Origin: Stramentimicrobium sp964525625
GTDB taxonomy: Bacteria > Atribacterota > Phoenicimicrobiia > Phoenicimicrobiales > Stramentimicrobiaceae
Direction: 5' to 3'
DNA length: 18,659 bases
Assembly: GCA_964525625.1 (NCBI GenBank)
Contig: CAZGKY010000032.1
Location: 1-18,659, forward strand
The notes beneath the pieces are model-generated. The model made no database searches, had not been told where the DNA came from, and worked only from the letters and a program-made list of their open reading frames with translations. Within the stretch, counting starts at the first letter, position 1. Each line of letters starts with the position of its first letter. This document shows positions 1-6,467 of this stretch, piece after piece. A program made the position numbers and the translations under genes.

Positions 1-44
1 CACCCTATCCTACACTCTTTCCCTACACGACGCTCTTCCGATCT
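1..44 (+). other. Illumina TruSeq read-1 adapter with i5 index (artefact)
   Basis: This is not genomic DNA. Bases 12-44 match the TruSeq read-1 adapter, running from ACACTCTTTCCC to CTCTTCCGATCT. Bases 4-11 read CCTATCCT, which matches the i5 index known as D503, and bases 1-3 (CAC) are the end of the flow-cell sequence. Genomic sequence starts at 45. It arises from untrimmed read-through reads at the contig end. Confidence 0.98.
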
Positions 45-275
45 TAAAGATAAAACAAATAAATATAAAAAGATAAAAGAATGATATCTCATCCAGAATG
101 TTATTCCAGATATAGAGATTCTTATTACTTACAGTTTATAAACTCTATTGCCTATGTAAAAAATAATGAAAAGTTTAATCAAGTATTTTTTCATTAATTT
201 AATTACTTATTATAAAAAGAGCAAGAATTTTGTTAAAAATCTCTTAGTTGGTAGAAAATTAATACTCAATTAAAA
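45..275. other. Non-coding stretch downstream of rpmB
   Basis: This very AT-rich stretch lies between the adapter and the stop codon of rpmB. The only ORF noticed is a 38-codon one at 81-197 (plus) with no ribosome binding site and no recognisable similarity. A weak hairpin at 158-195 could end rpmB transcription. I see no RNA gene or repeat here. Confidence 0.5.
158..195 (-). terminator. Possible terminator of rpmB
   Basis: Read on the minus strand, AATGAAAA (195-188) pairs with TTTTCATT (172-165) across a 15-nt loop. An A and a run of six T follow (164-158). The order hairpin then T-run is right for a rho-independent terminator of rpmB, but the stem has a single G-C pair and is weak. Confidence 0.35.
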
Positions 276-464
276 TTAGACAACTTTATTTACCTTGCCC
301 GATTTTAAACATTGAGTACATACATTTAATCTCTTTATGGTATTATTAATCTTTACTCTTACTTTTTGAGTGTTTACAGACCATTTTCTATTACTCAATC
401 TATGAGAATGACTAATTTGTTTGCCGAATTGTGGTCCTTTACCACAAATATCACATTTTGCCAT
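276..464 (-). CDS. rpmB: 50S ribosomal protein bL28
   Basis: This 62-residue protein is full length for bacterial bL28, a component of the large ribosomal subunit. It begins MAKCDICGKGP and carries the basic central segment HSHRLSNRKW typical of the family. Two CxxC pairs (C4/C7 and C49/C52) suggest the zinc-binding form of the protein. The ATG start is supported by GGAGG on the minus strand (471-475), 6 nt upstream. It is transcribed away from rsmD and has its own good promoter at 504-533. An outward-facing rpmB next to this gene block is also found in Firmicutes such as Bacillus, where yloU, yloV and recG lie alongside. Those genes are absent here. Confidence 0.97.
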   Translation of the reverse strand: MAKCDICGKGPQFGKQISHSHRLSNRKWSVNTQKVRVKINNTIKRLNVCTQCLKSGKVNKVV

Positions 465-503
465 CTTAATCCTCCAGTTATTTCTTGAAAAATAGCGAGT
501 TTT

Positions 504-533
504 ATTTTATCATATAATGGTAATAAGAATCAA
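504..533 (-). promoter_or_regulatory. Sigma-A type promoter of rpmB
   Basis: On the minus strand, -35 TTGATT (533-528) and -10 TAAAAT (509-504) are separated by 18 bp. A TG dinucleotide one base before the -10 makes it an extended -10. The rpmB start codon lies about 40 bp downstream of the -10. Confidence 0.6.
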
Positions 534-540
534 GTGTAAT

Positions 541-569
541 TTGTTAGGGATCTGCCACAAAAATATAAT
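541..569 (+). promoter_or_regulatory. Sigma-A type promoter for rsmD-coaD
   Basis: TTGTTA (541-546) and a perfect TATAAT (564-569) are separated by 17 bp. It is back to back with the rpmB promoter. The implied leader to rsmD is about 120 nt, in which I see no known riboswitch. Confidence 0.65.
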
Positions 570-697
570 TTATCATCATTATAAAAATTACTAGATTATT
601 AGCCAAAATATTAATGATTATAAAAACAACCTAAAATAATTTATCTTCTTGTGAGATACTATATTTTATATTTGAATAAAGAAAAGGTAAAGATAAG

Positions 698-1252
698 ATG
701 AGAATTATCGCTGGAATGTATAAAGGCTTTAAATTACACACCTTTCCTGGAAACCAGATTAGGCCAACTCCAAGCAAAGTGAGAGAAGCAATATTTGATA
801 TGGTTAGTGCTAAAGTGGTTGGATCAGATTTTTTAGATCTCTTTGCTGGTACCGGCGCAATTGGGATTGAAGCTATTAGTAGGGGAGCGAAAAGTGTTAC
901 TTTTATTGAAATTGATAGAAAAGCAATCGGTTTAATTAAGAACAATTTAACTAAAATTTACCAACATAATTTTTTCAATATTATAAAACTTGACTATATT
1001 CAAGCCATAACTCTATTATCTAACGACCATAAAAAATTTGATATTATTTTTTTGGATCCCCCCTATTATAATAAAAATTATATTTACAAGGCATTACAAT
1101 TGATAGACCAAACTGACATTATTAAAGATGGTGGCATTGTTATTGCACAACACTCAACTCATATAGCAATTAAAGATAATTATGACAATATATTTTGTTT
1201 TAAAGAGAAAAAATATGGTAATTCAACAATTACCATCTTCAGTAAACAATAA
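698..1252 (+). CDS. rsmD: 16S rRNA (guanine-N2) methyltransferase RsmD
   Basis: RsmD is an S-adenosylmethionine-dependent methyltransferase that modifies G966 (E. coli numbering) of 16S rRNA during small-subunit assembly. The 184-residue protein is full length. It opens with the family pattern MRIIAG, followed by RPTPSKVREAIFDM (22-35). The SAM-binding motif DLFAGTGAIGIEA is at 47-59 and the catalytic DPPY at 120-123. The start ATG has AAGG about 10 nt upstream, a modest site. It sits 23 nt upstream of coaD; rsmD-coaD is one of the most conserved bacterial gene pairs, and the two are probably co-transcribed from the promoter at 541-569. A minus-strand ORF overlapping it (631-945) is a shadow. 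Confidence 0.96.
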   Translation: MRIIAGMYKGFKLHTFPGNQIRPTPSKVREAIFDMVSAKVVGSDFLDLFAGTGAIGIEAISRGAKSVTFIEIDRKAIGLIKNNLTKIYQHNFFNIIKLDYIQAITLLSNDHKKFDIIFLDPPYYNKNYIYKALQLIDQTDIIKDGGIVIAQHSTHIAIKDNYDNIFCFKEKKYGNSTITIFSKQ

Positions 1253-1275
1253 TAAATGCCGGAAAAGGAGTTTTT

Positions 1276-1758
1276 ATGATAAAAGCCATCTATCCAGGTA
1301 GTTTTGACCCAATTACCAACGGTCATTTAGACATTATTTACCGGGCCTCTAAAATATTCGACAAAATTATTGTAGTGATTGCTGAAAATGTACGTAAAGA
1401 ATCTCTTTTTTCTATAGAAGAGAAAATGGATATGATTCAAAATGTTATTAGCGAACTTCACAATGTTGAAGTTCAATCATTTAAAGGATTATTAATCGAT
1501 TGTGTGAAATCAAACAATGCTCAGATAATATTAAGAGGCATGAGAGCTATTTCAGATTTTGAATATGAATCTCAATTTGCTCTTATTAATAAAAAAATGG
1601 CTCCTGATATAGAAACAGTATTCATGGTAACTAGTACCAAATTTTCTTATTTAAACTCGAGCATTGTTAAAGAAATAGCCTCTTTAAATGGTTGTGTCAA
1701 AGAATTGGTACCACCATATGTGGCAAAAAAATTAAAATATAAATATGGTTATTATTAA
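1276..1758 (+). CDS. coaD: Phosphopantetheine adenylyltransferase
   Basis: CoaD transfers AMP from ATP to 4'-phosphopantetheine, giving dephospho-CoA, the penultimate step of coenzyme A synthesis. The 160 residues match the family length. YPGSFDPITNGHLDII (6-21) includes the nucleotidyltransferase TxGH-type motif (T14, H17). RGMRAISDFEYE near residue 87 and SSIVKEIA near 128 are further family signatures. The start is decided by AAGGAG (1265-1270), 5 nt before the ATG. It follows rsmD closely and converges on tmcAL with only 14 bp between stop codons. No good terminator is visible in that gap, so the two transcripts may overlap. CoA made here feeds the phosphopantetheine arm of AcpP and the Pta reaction encoded nearby. 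Confidence 0.97.
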   Translation: MIKAIYPGSFDPITNGHLDIIYRASKIFDKIIVVIAENVRKESLFSIEEKMDMIQNVISELHNVEVQSFKGLLIDCVKSNNAQIILRGMRAISDFEYESQFALINKKMAPDIETVFMVTSTKFSYLNSSIVKEIASLNGCVKELVPPYVAKKLKYKYGYY

Positions 1759-1772
1759 TTTAAAATATATAA

Positions 1773-3068
1773 TTAATGCCATAAATTTATACTATTTGTA
1801 AAATCCTGGCCACCTATCTTATGGCTACTACCTTCATAAGCTAGCACGTAAAGATTAGTTGCCAAAATATCATAATCTAACATCCTTATTAGGGTATCGT
1901 TACCCAGTTTCTTATTATATTGGTAAAATTTTTTCAGTTTTAGTATCAGAGGAATTTTTGAACATGATTTTGCTTTTTTAAGAATAGTTCGACCATTTTG
2001 GCTTATTCCTAAAATTCGACAATAAAGAGGGCCATTTTCATTAAAATTATTAATTTTACTTTTAGTTAAATTAAATAAACTATGAATAATTATTCTTTGT
2101 ATTCTGGTATGAGTATATCGTTTTGACTTTATGGTTTGAATTAATTCTGTGATATTTCCAGTGGAAAGGGCAGCTCTTTTGATTTTGTTTTCCAATCCTT
2201 CTTGAACACCATTTATATCTTTTAATTCATCAAGAGAAATAATTCTAAGTTTAGCAAATATAGCCTGTTCAAAATTAGAAAAGATAATAGGATTTTTACC
2301 TTCCTTTAATTCATTCAGAATAATCTCATAAGAAGTAATGGGCATGGCTTCTTTTATCTTCTCTAAAAATGACACATCTTTAGAATAATAATATTGATTT
2401 ATCATCTTTCTTATAGCTGTAGCACTAGAATATACACCTTCAAATTTGTCTTGAGAATAACCCGAACCAATTCTCTTAATAGGTAATACCTTCATTTTAC
2501 TTTTTAATGATTGTAATGCTATTATATATTCTAAAGCTAATATATTATTGGGTTGTCTTAATATACTTTTTATTTCCTGCCAAGATATCTTGGAAGATTT
2601 TTGACCATATCTTTGATAAAAAGAAAGAATAGTCTTTTCCCGGATTTGGGGGAAACTAGCTCCTTTTTTTAATTCTCTATTTATTACTTTTTTAAAAAAT
2701 GGTGGATCATTTCTTATTAAATTTGCTAATTGTGAAAATATTTCTATTTTATCATCTTCACAGCCAAAGGTAATATAGTCAACAATACCTAAAGAGTTCA
2801 AAACTTTAACTCCAGCTTGAGCAAAACCGTGAGCATCCTGACTGGCAAAGACAAAGGGAAGTTCAATAATAAGATCAATCCCAGCAAGTAAAGCCATTTT
2901 AGCTCGTACCCATTTATTCCATAAAGCTGGTTCACCTCTCTGTAAAAAGTTACCACTCATAATAGCTATGGAAAAATCTGCTCCAGTTAATTCTTTAGCT
3001 TTCTTTAGATGATATAAATGACCATTATGAAAAGGATTATATTCAGCAATAATTCCAAGAATTGTCAT
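1773..3068 (-). CDS. tmcAL: tRNA(Met) cytidine acetate ligase TmcAL
   Basis: This is the YlbM/TmcAL family (formerly UPF0348). The B. subtilis enzyme activates acetate with ATP and acetylates the wobble cytidine of elongator tRNA-Met (ac4C34), helping to discriminate AUG from AUA. The 431-residue protein is full length. The nucleotidyltransferase fold shows at NPFHNGH (11-17). The family block SGNFLQRGEPALWNKW is at 38-53, and ELPFVFASQDAHGFA follows at 69-83. The ATG is preceded on the minus strand by GAGG (3078-3075), 6 nt away. The gene is divergent from pta across about 110 bp. Both act on activated acetate, which may be coincidence or a loose functional link. Confidence 0.94.
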   Translation of the reverse strand: MTILGIIAEYNPFHNGHLYHLKKAKELTGADFSIAIMSGNFLQRGEPALWNKWVRAKMALLAGIDLIIELPFVFASQDAHGFAQAGVKVLNSLGIVDYITFGCEDDKIEIFSQLANLIRNDPPFFKKVINRELKKGASFPQIREKTILSFYQRYGQKSSKISWQEIKSILRQPNNILALEYIIALQSLKSKMKVLPIKRIGSGYSQDKFEGVYSSATAIRKMINQYYYSKDVSFLEKIKEAMPITSYEIILNELKEGKNPIIFSNFEQAIFAKLRIISLDELKDINGVQEGLENKIKRAALSTGNITELIQTIKSKRYTHTRIQRIIIHSLFNLTKSKINNFNENGPLYCRILGISQNGRTILKKAKSCSKIPLILKLKKFYQYNKKLGNDTLIRMLDYDILATNLYVLAYEGSSHKIGGQDFTNSINLWH

Positions 3069-3103
3069 GACCTACCTCGATAAATTGATGATTATATGTT
3101 ATA

Positions 3104-3132
3104 ATTATACGGTATTTTGTCTCTTATTTTAA
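3104..3132 (-). promoter_or_regulatory. Possible promoter of tmcAL
   Basis: On the minus strand, a perfect TATAAT -10 (3109-3104) lies 17 bp from a weak -35, TTAAAA (3132-3127). It is 36 bp upstream of the tmcAL start. Confidence 0.45.
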
Positions 3133-3144
3133 GTTAAATATAGA
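3117..3144 (+). promoter_or_regulatory. Possible promoter of pta
   Basis: TTGTCT (3117-3122) and TATAGA (3139-3144) are 16 bp apart, each matching consensus at four of six positions. The start site would fall just before the strong ribosome binding site at 3161. It overlaps the tmcAL promoter, so the two could interfere. Confidence 0.35.
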
Positions 3145-3178
3145 TATTATACATTTTGACAGGAGGTAATTTGTAAAA

Positions 3179-4183
3179 ATGAATATTGCAGAGAAGCTAA
3201 GACAGAGAGCAAAGAAGGAAATTAAAAAGATCGTTTTACCGGAAGGTGAAGAACCAAGAATGATTCAAGCAGCTGAAATAATATATCAAGAAGGTTTTGC
3301 TAACTTAGTATTTTTGGGGAAAGAGGAACGAATTAAAGATATTGCTAAAAATTTAAAGGTAAAATTTCCTGAAACTATTGAAATTATTAATCCAGAGTCA
3401 TCAGAAAAAAGAAACAACTATGCAGAAATATACTATGATTTAAGAAAGAATAAAGGAATAACCATTGAAGAAGCTAAAGAATTAATGAAAAACCCCCTGT
3501 ATTTTGGAGCATTAATGGTCTATCAAGATGATGCAGATGGGTTAGTAGCTGGTTCAATTAATGCTACCGGTGATGTTTTCAGGCCAGCCTTACAAACCAT
3601 TAAAACTTCCCATAATGTGAATATTGTTTCCAGTTCTTTTATAATGGTAGTTCCTGACTGTAAATATGGAGAAAATGGCATTCTATTATTTGCAGATTGT
3701 GCTTTATTCCCGGATCCTAATGCTGAAGAATTGGCAGATATTGCCATAGCCAGTGCCAATACAGCGAAGGTGTTAGTAGGGGTAGAACCAAAGGTAGCTA
3801 TGCTTTCTTTTTCGACTAAAGGCAGTGCCAGGCATCCTTTAGTCGATAAAGTAGTAAAAGCTACTGAAATAGTCAGAAAAAAAGCTCCTGAATTAAAAGT
3901 TGATGGAGAACTCCAAGCAGATGCTGCATTGATCCCCGAAATTGGAAAGAGAAAAGCACCCTACAGTGAAATTGCTGGTGAAGCCAATGTCTTAATTTTT
4001 CCGGATTTACAGGCTGCTAATATTGCCTATAAATTAGTACAGCGTTTAGCAAAAGCAGAAGCCATCGGTCCGATCTCCCAGGGTATGCGAAAACCAGTAA
4101 ATGATCTATCAAGGGGTTGTTCAGCTGAAGATATTGTTAACGTAGTAGCAATTACTGCTCTTCAAGCTCAAGGTATACAATAA
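3179..4183 (+). CDS. pta: Phosphate acetyltransferase
   Basis: Pta interconverts acetyl-CoA plus phosphate with acetyl phosphate plus CoA. In fermenters it is the first step of ATP-yielding acetate production. The 334-residue protein is the short, catalytic-domain-only form, without the N-terminal P-loop region of the enterobacterial enzyme. It starts with VLPEGEEPR-type sequence (residues 19-27), has GALMVYQDDADGLVAGSINATGDVFRP in two adjoining conserved blocks (about 110-136), SFSTKGSARHP around 210-220, and the C-terminal GPISQGMRKPVNDLSRGC. The ATG follows AGGAGGT (3161-3167) with a rather long 11-nt gap; the nearer in-frame TTG is followed at once by a stop. The usual partner ackA is not adjacent; rpmF comes next after 175 bp. 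Confidence 0.96.
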   Translation: MNIAEKLRQRAKKEIKKIVLPEGEEPRMIQAAEIIYQEGFANLVFLGKEERIKDIAKNLKVKFPETIEIINPESSEKRNNYAEIYYDLRKNKGITIEEAKELMKNPLYFGALMVYQDDADGLVAGSINATGDVFRPALQTIKTSHNVNIVSSSFIMVVPDCKYGENGILLFADCALFPDPNAEELADIAIASANTAKVLVGVEPKVAMLSFSTKGSARHPLVDKVVKATEIVRKKAPELKVDGELQADAALIPEIGKRKAPYSEIAGEANVLIFPDLQAANIAYKLVQRLAKAEAIGPISQGMRKPVNDLSRGCSAEDIVNVVAITALQAQGIQ

Positions 4184-4281
4184 ATATTTATTACAAGATT
4201 ATAGATTATAGTGATAATAGATTAGTATTTTTTTAAACAACATACTTAATATCATATTGTTAGATAGTTAATTAAGAAAAT

Positions 4282-4310
4282 TTGCATTTAGTAAAAAAGT
4301 TTTATATAAT
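4282..4310 (+). promoter_or_regulatory. Sigma-A type promoter of rpmF
   Basis: TTGCAT (4282-4287) and a perfect TATAAT (4305-4310) are 17 bp apart, about 48 bp before the rpmF start. A second TATAAT at 4323-4328 lacks a good -35. Confidence 0.65.
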
Positions 4311-4358
4311 ACTTGTTTGTTATATAATGAAACACTTACTTAAAAAGGAGGAAGAAAG

Positions 4359-4559
4359 TTGGCTAATCCAAAAAGAAAGACTTCTAAATCGAGAAAAAAT
4401 AAAAGAAGAACACATTGGGTAGAAAAGAATGTTACTATTATAGAATGTCCCAGATGTCACGAATTTAAATTACCCCATCATGTCTGTCCTTCCTGTGGTT
4501 ATTATAATGGAGAAAAGATTATTCCTGAAAAAAAGAAAGCTGAAACCAAAGCTTCTTAA
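4359..4559 (+). CDS. rpmF: 50S ribosomal protein bL32
   Basis: bL32 is a small protein of the large ribosomal subunit. The 66 residues begin MANPKRKTSKSRKNKRRTHW, the usual basic N-terminus. Four cysteines in CPRC (C30, C33) and CPSC (C43, C46) form the zinc ribbon. The start is TTG at 4359, fixed by AAAGGAGG (4344-4351), 7 nt upstream, and by the conserved MANPK beginning. The gene has its own promoter and a strong terminator, so it looks like a single-gene unit. In many bacteria a DUF177/YceD gene precedes rpmF and plsX follows. Neither is present here. Confidence 0.97.
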   Translation: MANPKRKTSKSRKNKRRTHWVEKNVTIIECPRCHEFKLPHHVCPSCGYYNGEKIIPEKKKAETKAS

Positions 4560-4618
4560 GGAAGAGTAGTGTTTGGAATACCGTTTCTTTTTTGCTTGGT
4601 AAAAGTATAAAAATATTT

Positions 4619-4657
4619 AGTGCCATAAAAATAATATGGCACTTTTAATTTTTATTT
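4619..4657 (+). terminator. Rho-independent terminator of rpmF
   Basis: A perfect 9-bp stem, AGTGCCATA (4619-4627) with TATGGCACT (4635-4643), closes a 7-nt loop. A T-rich tract (4644-4657) follows. It is the clearest terminator in the window and separates rpmF from the fapR unit. Confidence 0.85.
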
Positions 4658-4752
4658 AACCCTCTAGTAACTAAGATATAGCATAACCAACTGAATGAGG
4701 TAATAAAATTAAAAAATCACTTTATAATATTTACAAATATTTTTTATTGTAC

Positions 4753-4781
4753 TTGATTTAATAGCTTTTATTATATATACT
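4753..4781 (+). promoter_or_regulatory. Sigma-A type promoter of fapR
   Basis: TTGATT (4753-4758) and TATACT (4776-4781) are separated by 17 bp. The predicted start site near 4788 gives a leader of about 40 nt. This promoter probably drives fapR-acpP and perhaps the genes downstream. Confidence 0.65.
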
Positions 4782-4795
4782 ATCAGTCAGTAGTA
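4778..4795 (+). promoter_or_regulatory. Inverted repeat over the fapR promoter, candidate operator
   Basis: TACTA (4778-4782) and TAGTA (4791-4795) form an inverted repeat with an 8-bp centre. The left arm overlaps the -10 box and the centre covers the predicted start site, so a bound protein would block transcription. FapR represses its own gene in Bacillus, which makes it the obvious candidate binder. The arms share TAGTA/TACTA with Bacillus FapR sites but in the opposite arrangement, so this assignment is tentative. Confidence 0.4.
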
Positions 4796-4828
4796 GTTCC
4801 AACCTTTATTAGGTGCTATTAAAATAAT

Positions 4829-5410
4829 TTGCATAAATATATAAAAAAGGTCATGGAGAAATATTTTTCAAAAGAAAAAAGACAGGAAAAAATACGGGAA
4901 AAAATATCTAATAATCCCTTCTTATCAGATGAGCAATTGGCTAAAATATTCCGGGTAAGTATACAAACTGTTAGACTTGATAGACTGGAAATGGGTATAC
5001 CGGAGATGCGTAAAAGAGTTATTCAACTTGCCCAGTCAGCGTCCTCTAAAGTAAAGGCACTAAATAAAAATGAAATCATTGGCGATCTAATTGATATTGA
5101 CTTAGGTAAAAGCGGTATCTCTACTATGCGCACTACCAGAGAGATGTCTTTTGGTAAAAAAAATTTAGTAAGAAGTCATTATATATTTTCTCTTGCTGAT
5201 TCCTTGGCTATGGCTATTATTGATTCTGATGTTGTATTAACTGGTATAGCCCGCTTAAGATATAAAAATCCTGTCTATGCTGGACAACTTTTAGTAGCCA
5301 AAGCCCGGATTGCTACTAAAAAAAGTAACAAATACTTAGTCTCAGTGCACATAAAATGCGATCATAAAGAAGTTTTTACTGCTAAATTAATTATGGTTTC
5401 TTTAGAATAA
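4829..5410 (+). CDS. fapR: Fatty acid and phospholipid biosynthesis regulator FapR
   Basis: FapR represses fatty-acid synthesis genes and is released by malonyl-CoA. The 193-residue protein has an N-terminal helix-turn-helix (about 30-55, containing SDEQLAKIF and VSIQTVRLDRLE), a linker helix, and a C-terminal hot-dog ligand domain (about 82-193), matching the Bacillus protein (188 aa) end to end. By alignment from memory, Bacillus ligand contacts F99 and R106 correspond to F108 and R115 here. The Asn at 115 corresponds to Asp124. The TTG start (4829) has only a weak AGGTG 13 nt upstream; an ATG at codon 9 (4853) is possible but its AAGG is too close. The usual downstream plsX and fab genes are missing; acpP follows directly. 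Confidence 0.93.
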   Translation: MHKYIKKVMEKYFSKEKRQEKIREKISNNPFLSDEQLAKIFRVSIQTVRLDRLEMGIPEMRKRVIQLAQSASSKVKALNKNEIIGDLIDIDLGKSGISTMRTTREMSFGKKNLVRSHYIFSLADSLAMAIIDSDVVLTGIARLRYKNPVYAGQLLVAKARIATKKSNKYLVSVHIKCDHKEVFTAKLIMVSLE

Positions 5411-5460
5411 ATAATAATACTTATAAATACAATAATTAAAAAATAAGGAGTATTATAATT

Positions 5461-5697
5461 ATGGAAATAATGGAAAGGGTAAAAAAAATAATTGTTGACC
5501 AATTGGGAATTGAAGAAGAAAAAGTAAAAGAAGATTCTTCATTTATTGATGATTTAGGAGCCGATTCTTTAGATATAGTGGAACTGATTATGGCTTTTGA
5601 AGAAGAATTTGATATTGAAATTGCCGATGAAGATGCTGAAAAAATTAAAACTGTAGGAGATGTTATCCGCTATTTAGAAGATAAACAACAATTGTAG
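5461..5697 (+). CDS. acpP: Acyl carrier protein
   Basis: AcpP carries growing acyl chains on a 4'-phosphopantetheine arm during fatty-acid synthesis. The 78 acidic residues contain the canonical GADSLD motif, with Ser36 as the attachment site, followed by the recognition helix VELIMAFEEEFDIEI. The start ATG has AAGGAG (5445-5450) 10 nt upstream. A second in-frame ATG at 5470 is less likely because of spacing. The gene lies 50 bp after fapR and 45 bp before rnc. The acpP-rnc-smc order is widely conserved, but fabD, fabG and fabF normally flank acpP and are absent here. Confidence 0.97.
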   Translation: MEIMERVKKIIVDQLGIEEEKVKEDSSFIDDLGADSLDIVELIMAFEEEFDIEIADEDAEKIKTVGDVIRYLEDKQQL

Positions 5698-5730
5698 GTG
5701 TGTTTATCCTTTTCTTTAAGAATTAGAAGA

Positions 5731-5750
5731 AGATGGTAGAAGATGGTAGA
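5731..5750 (+). repeat. Tandem 10-bp repeat carrying two ATG codons
   Basis: AGATGGTAGA occurs twice in tandem at the rnc start. The second copy holds the rnc ATG (5743). The first holds an ATG in another frame (5733) that opens a mini-ORF of 8 codons (MVEDGRGG) ending at 5759, overlapping the start of rnc. Confidence 0.9.
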
Positions 5751-6465
5751 GGGGGTTAATAAAATAAGCCTCAATGAACTAGAAGCAAAATTAAGATATA
5801 ATTTTAAAAACATTGATTTATTAAAAAAAGCCTTAACCCATTCTTCTTACTTCAATCAAAAAGAAAAGAATATCATAAATCATTTTCAAAGACTAGAATT
5901 TTTAGGTGATTCAGTATTAAATTTTTTAGTTAGTAAATATTTATACCAAAAATTTCCTTTTTCCTCAGAAGGTGAATTATCTAAAGTAAAGTCACTAATT
6001 ATTAGTCAGAAATTTTTGGCTAAATGGGCTAGCTATATTACACTTGAAAATTATATAACTTTAGGTAAAGGCATAGACATAAAAAAGGGGAGAGGGAAAT
6101 TTTCTATTTTGGCTGATTGCTTGGAGGCCTGTTTAGGAGCAATCTGCCTGGACGGTGGAATTCATCACTGTCAAAAGATTGTTAATAGGTTTATAGAAAA
6201 AGAAAATATTCCCTTGGTCATAAAAGATCTAACCAATGATTATAAAACTGTTTTACAGGAATATACTCAAAAGAATTTTTATTGCCTTCCTTCTTACAAA
6301 ATAGTAAAAGAAGAAGGATTAGAACATGAAAAAATATTTTATATTGAATTATATATAGGGGATTTGCTTTATGGTAGTGGAAGTGGAAAAAATAAGAAAG
6401 AAGCAGAACAAACCGCTGCTTATCAAGCTCTGAAAAAATTAAGATTTTTATCAGAAAGGTTCTAA
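5743..6465 (+). CDS. rnc: Ribonuclease III
   Basis: RNase III cleaves double-stranded RNA and processes rRNA precursors. The 240 residues hold an endonuclease domain followed by a double-stranded RNA-binding domain (about 163-236). The signature RLEFLGDSVLN (50-60) provides E52 and D56; ILADCLEACLGAICLDGG (122-139) provides D125 and E128, so all four metal-binding acids are present. The upstream ATG is preceded only by weak GAAGA-like purines. A better Shine-Dalgarno-like GAGGGGG (5749-5755) sits inside the ORF, 8 nt before an ATA codon (5764), so a start there cannot be excluded. The stop codon is 2 nt before the smc start. Confidence 0.96.
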   Translation: MVEGVNKISLNELEAKLRYNFKNIDLLKKALTHSSYFNQKEKNIINHFQRLEFLGDSVLNFLVSKYLYQKFPFSSEGELSKVKSLIISQKFLAKWASYITLENYITLGKGIDIKKGRGKFSILADCLEACLGAICLDGGIHHCQKIVNRFIEKENIPLVIKDLTNDYKTVLQEYTQKNFYCLPSYKIVKEEGLEHEKIFYIELYIGDLLYGSGSGKNKKEAEQTAAYQALKKLRFLSERF

Positions 6466-6467
6466 CA

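Noticed and set aside
81..197. A 38-codon plus-strand ORF near the left end (MISHPECYSRYRD...)
   Set aside because: It has no ribosome binding site, no promoter and no recognisable similarity, and it overlaps the candidate rpmB terminator. It may be chance in AT-rich DNA.
631..945. Minus-strand ORF with hydrophobic, membrane-like composition
   Set aside because: It is antisense to rsmD, whose motifs are unmistakable; hydrophobic shadows are usual opposite AT-rich genes.
3523..3759. Minus-strand ORF within pta
   Set aside because: It is a shadow of pta with no ribosome binding site.
4179..4193. AATAAATATTTATT palindrome at the end of pta
   Set aside because: It is a perfect A-T palindrome without a loop or T-tract; too weak for a terminator and expected by chance here.
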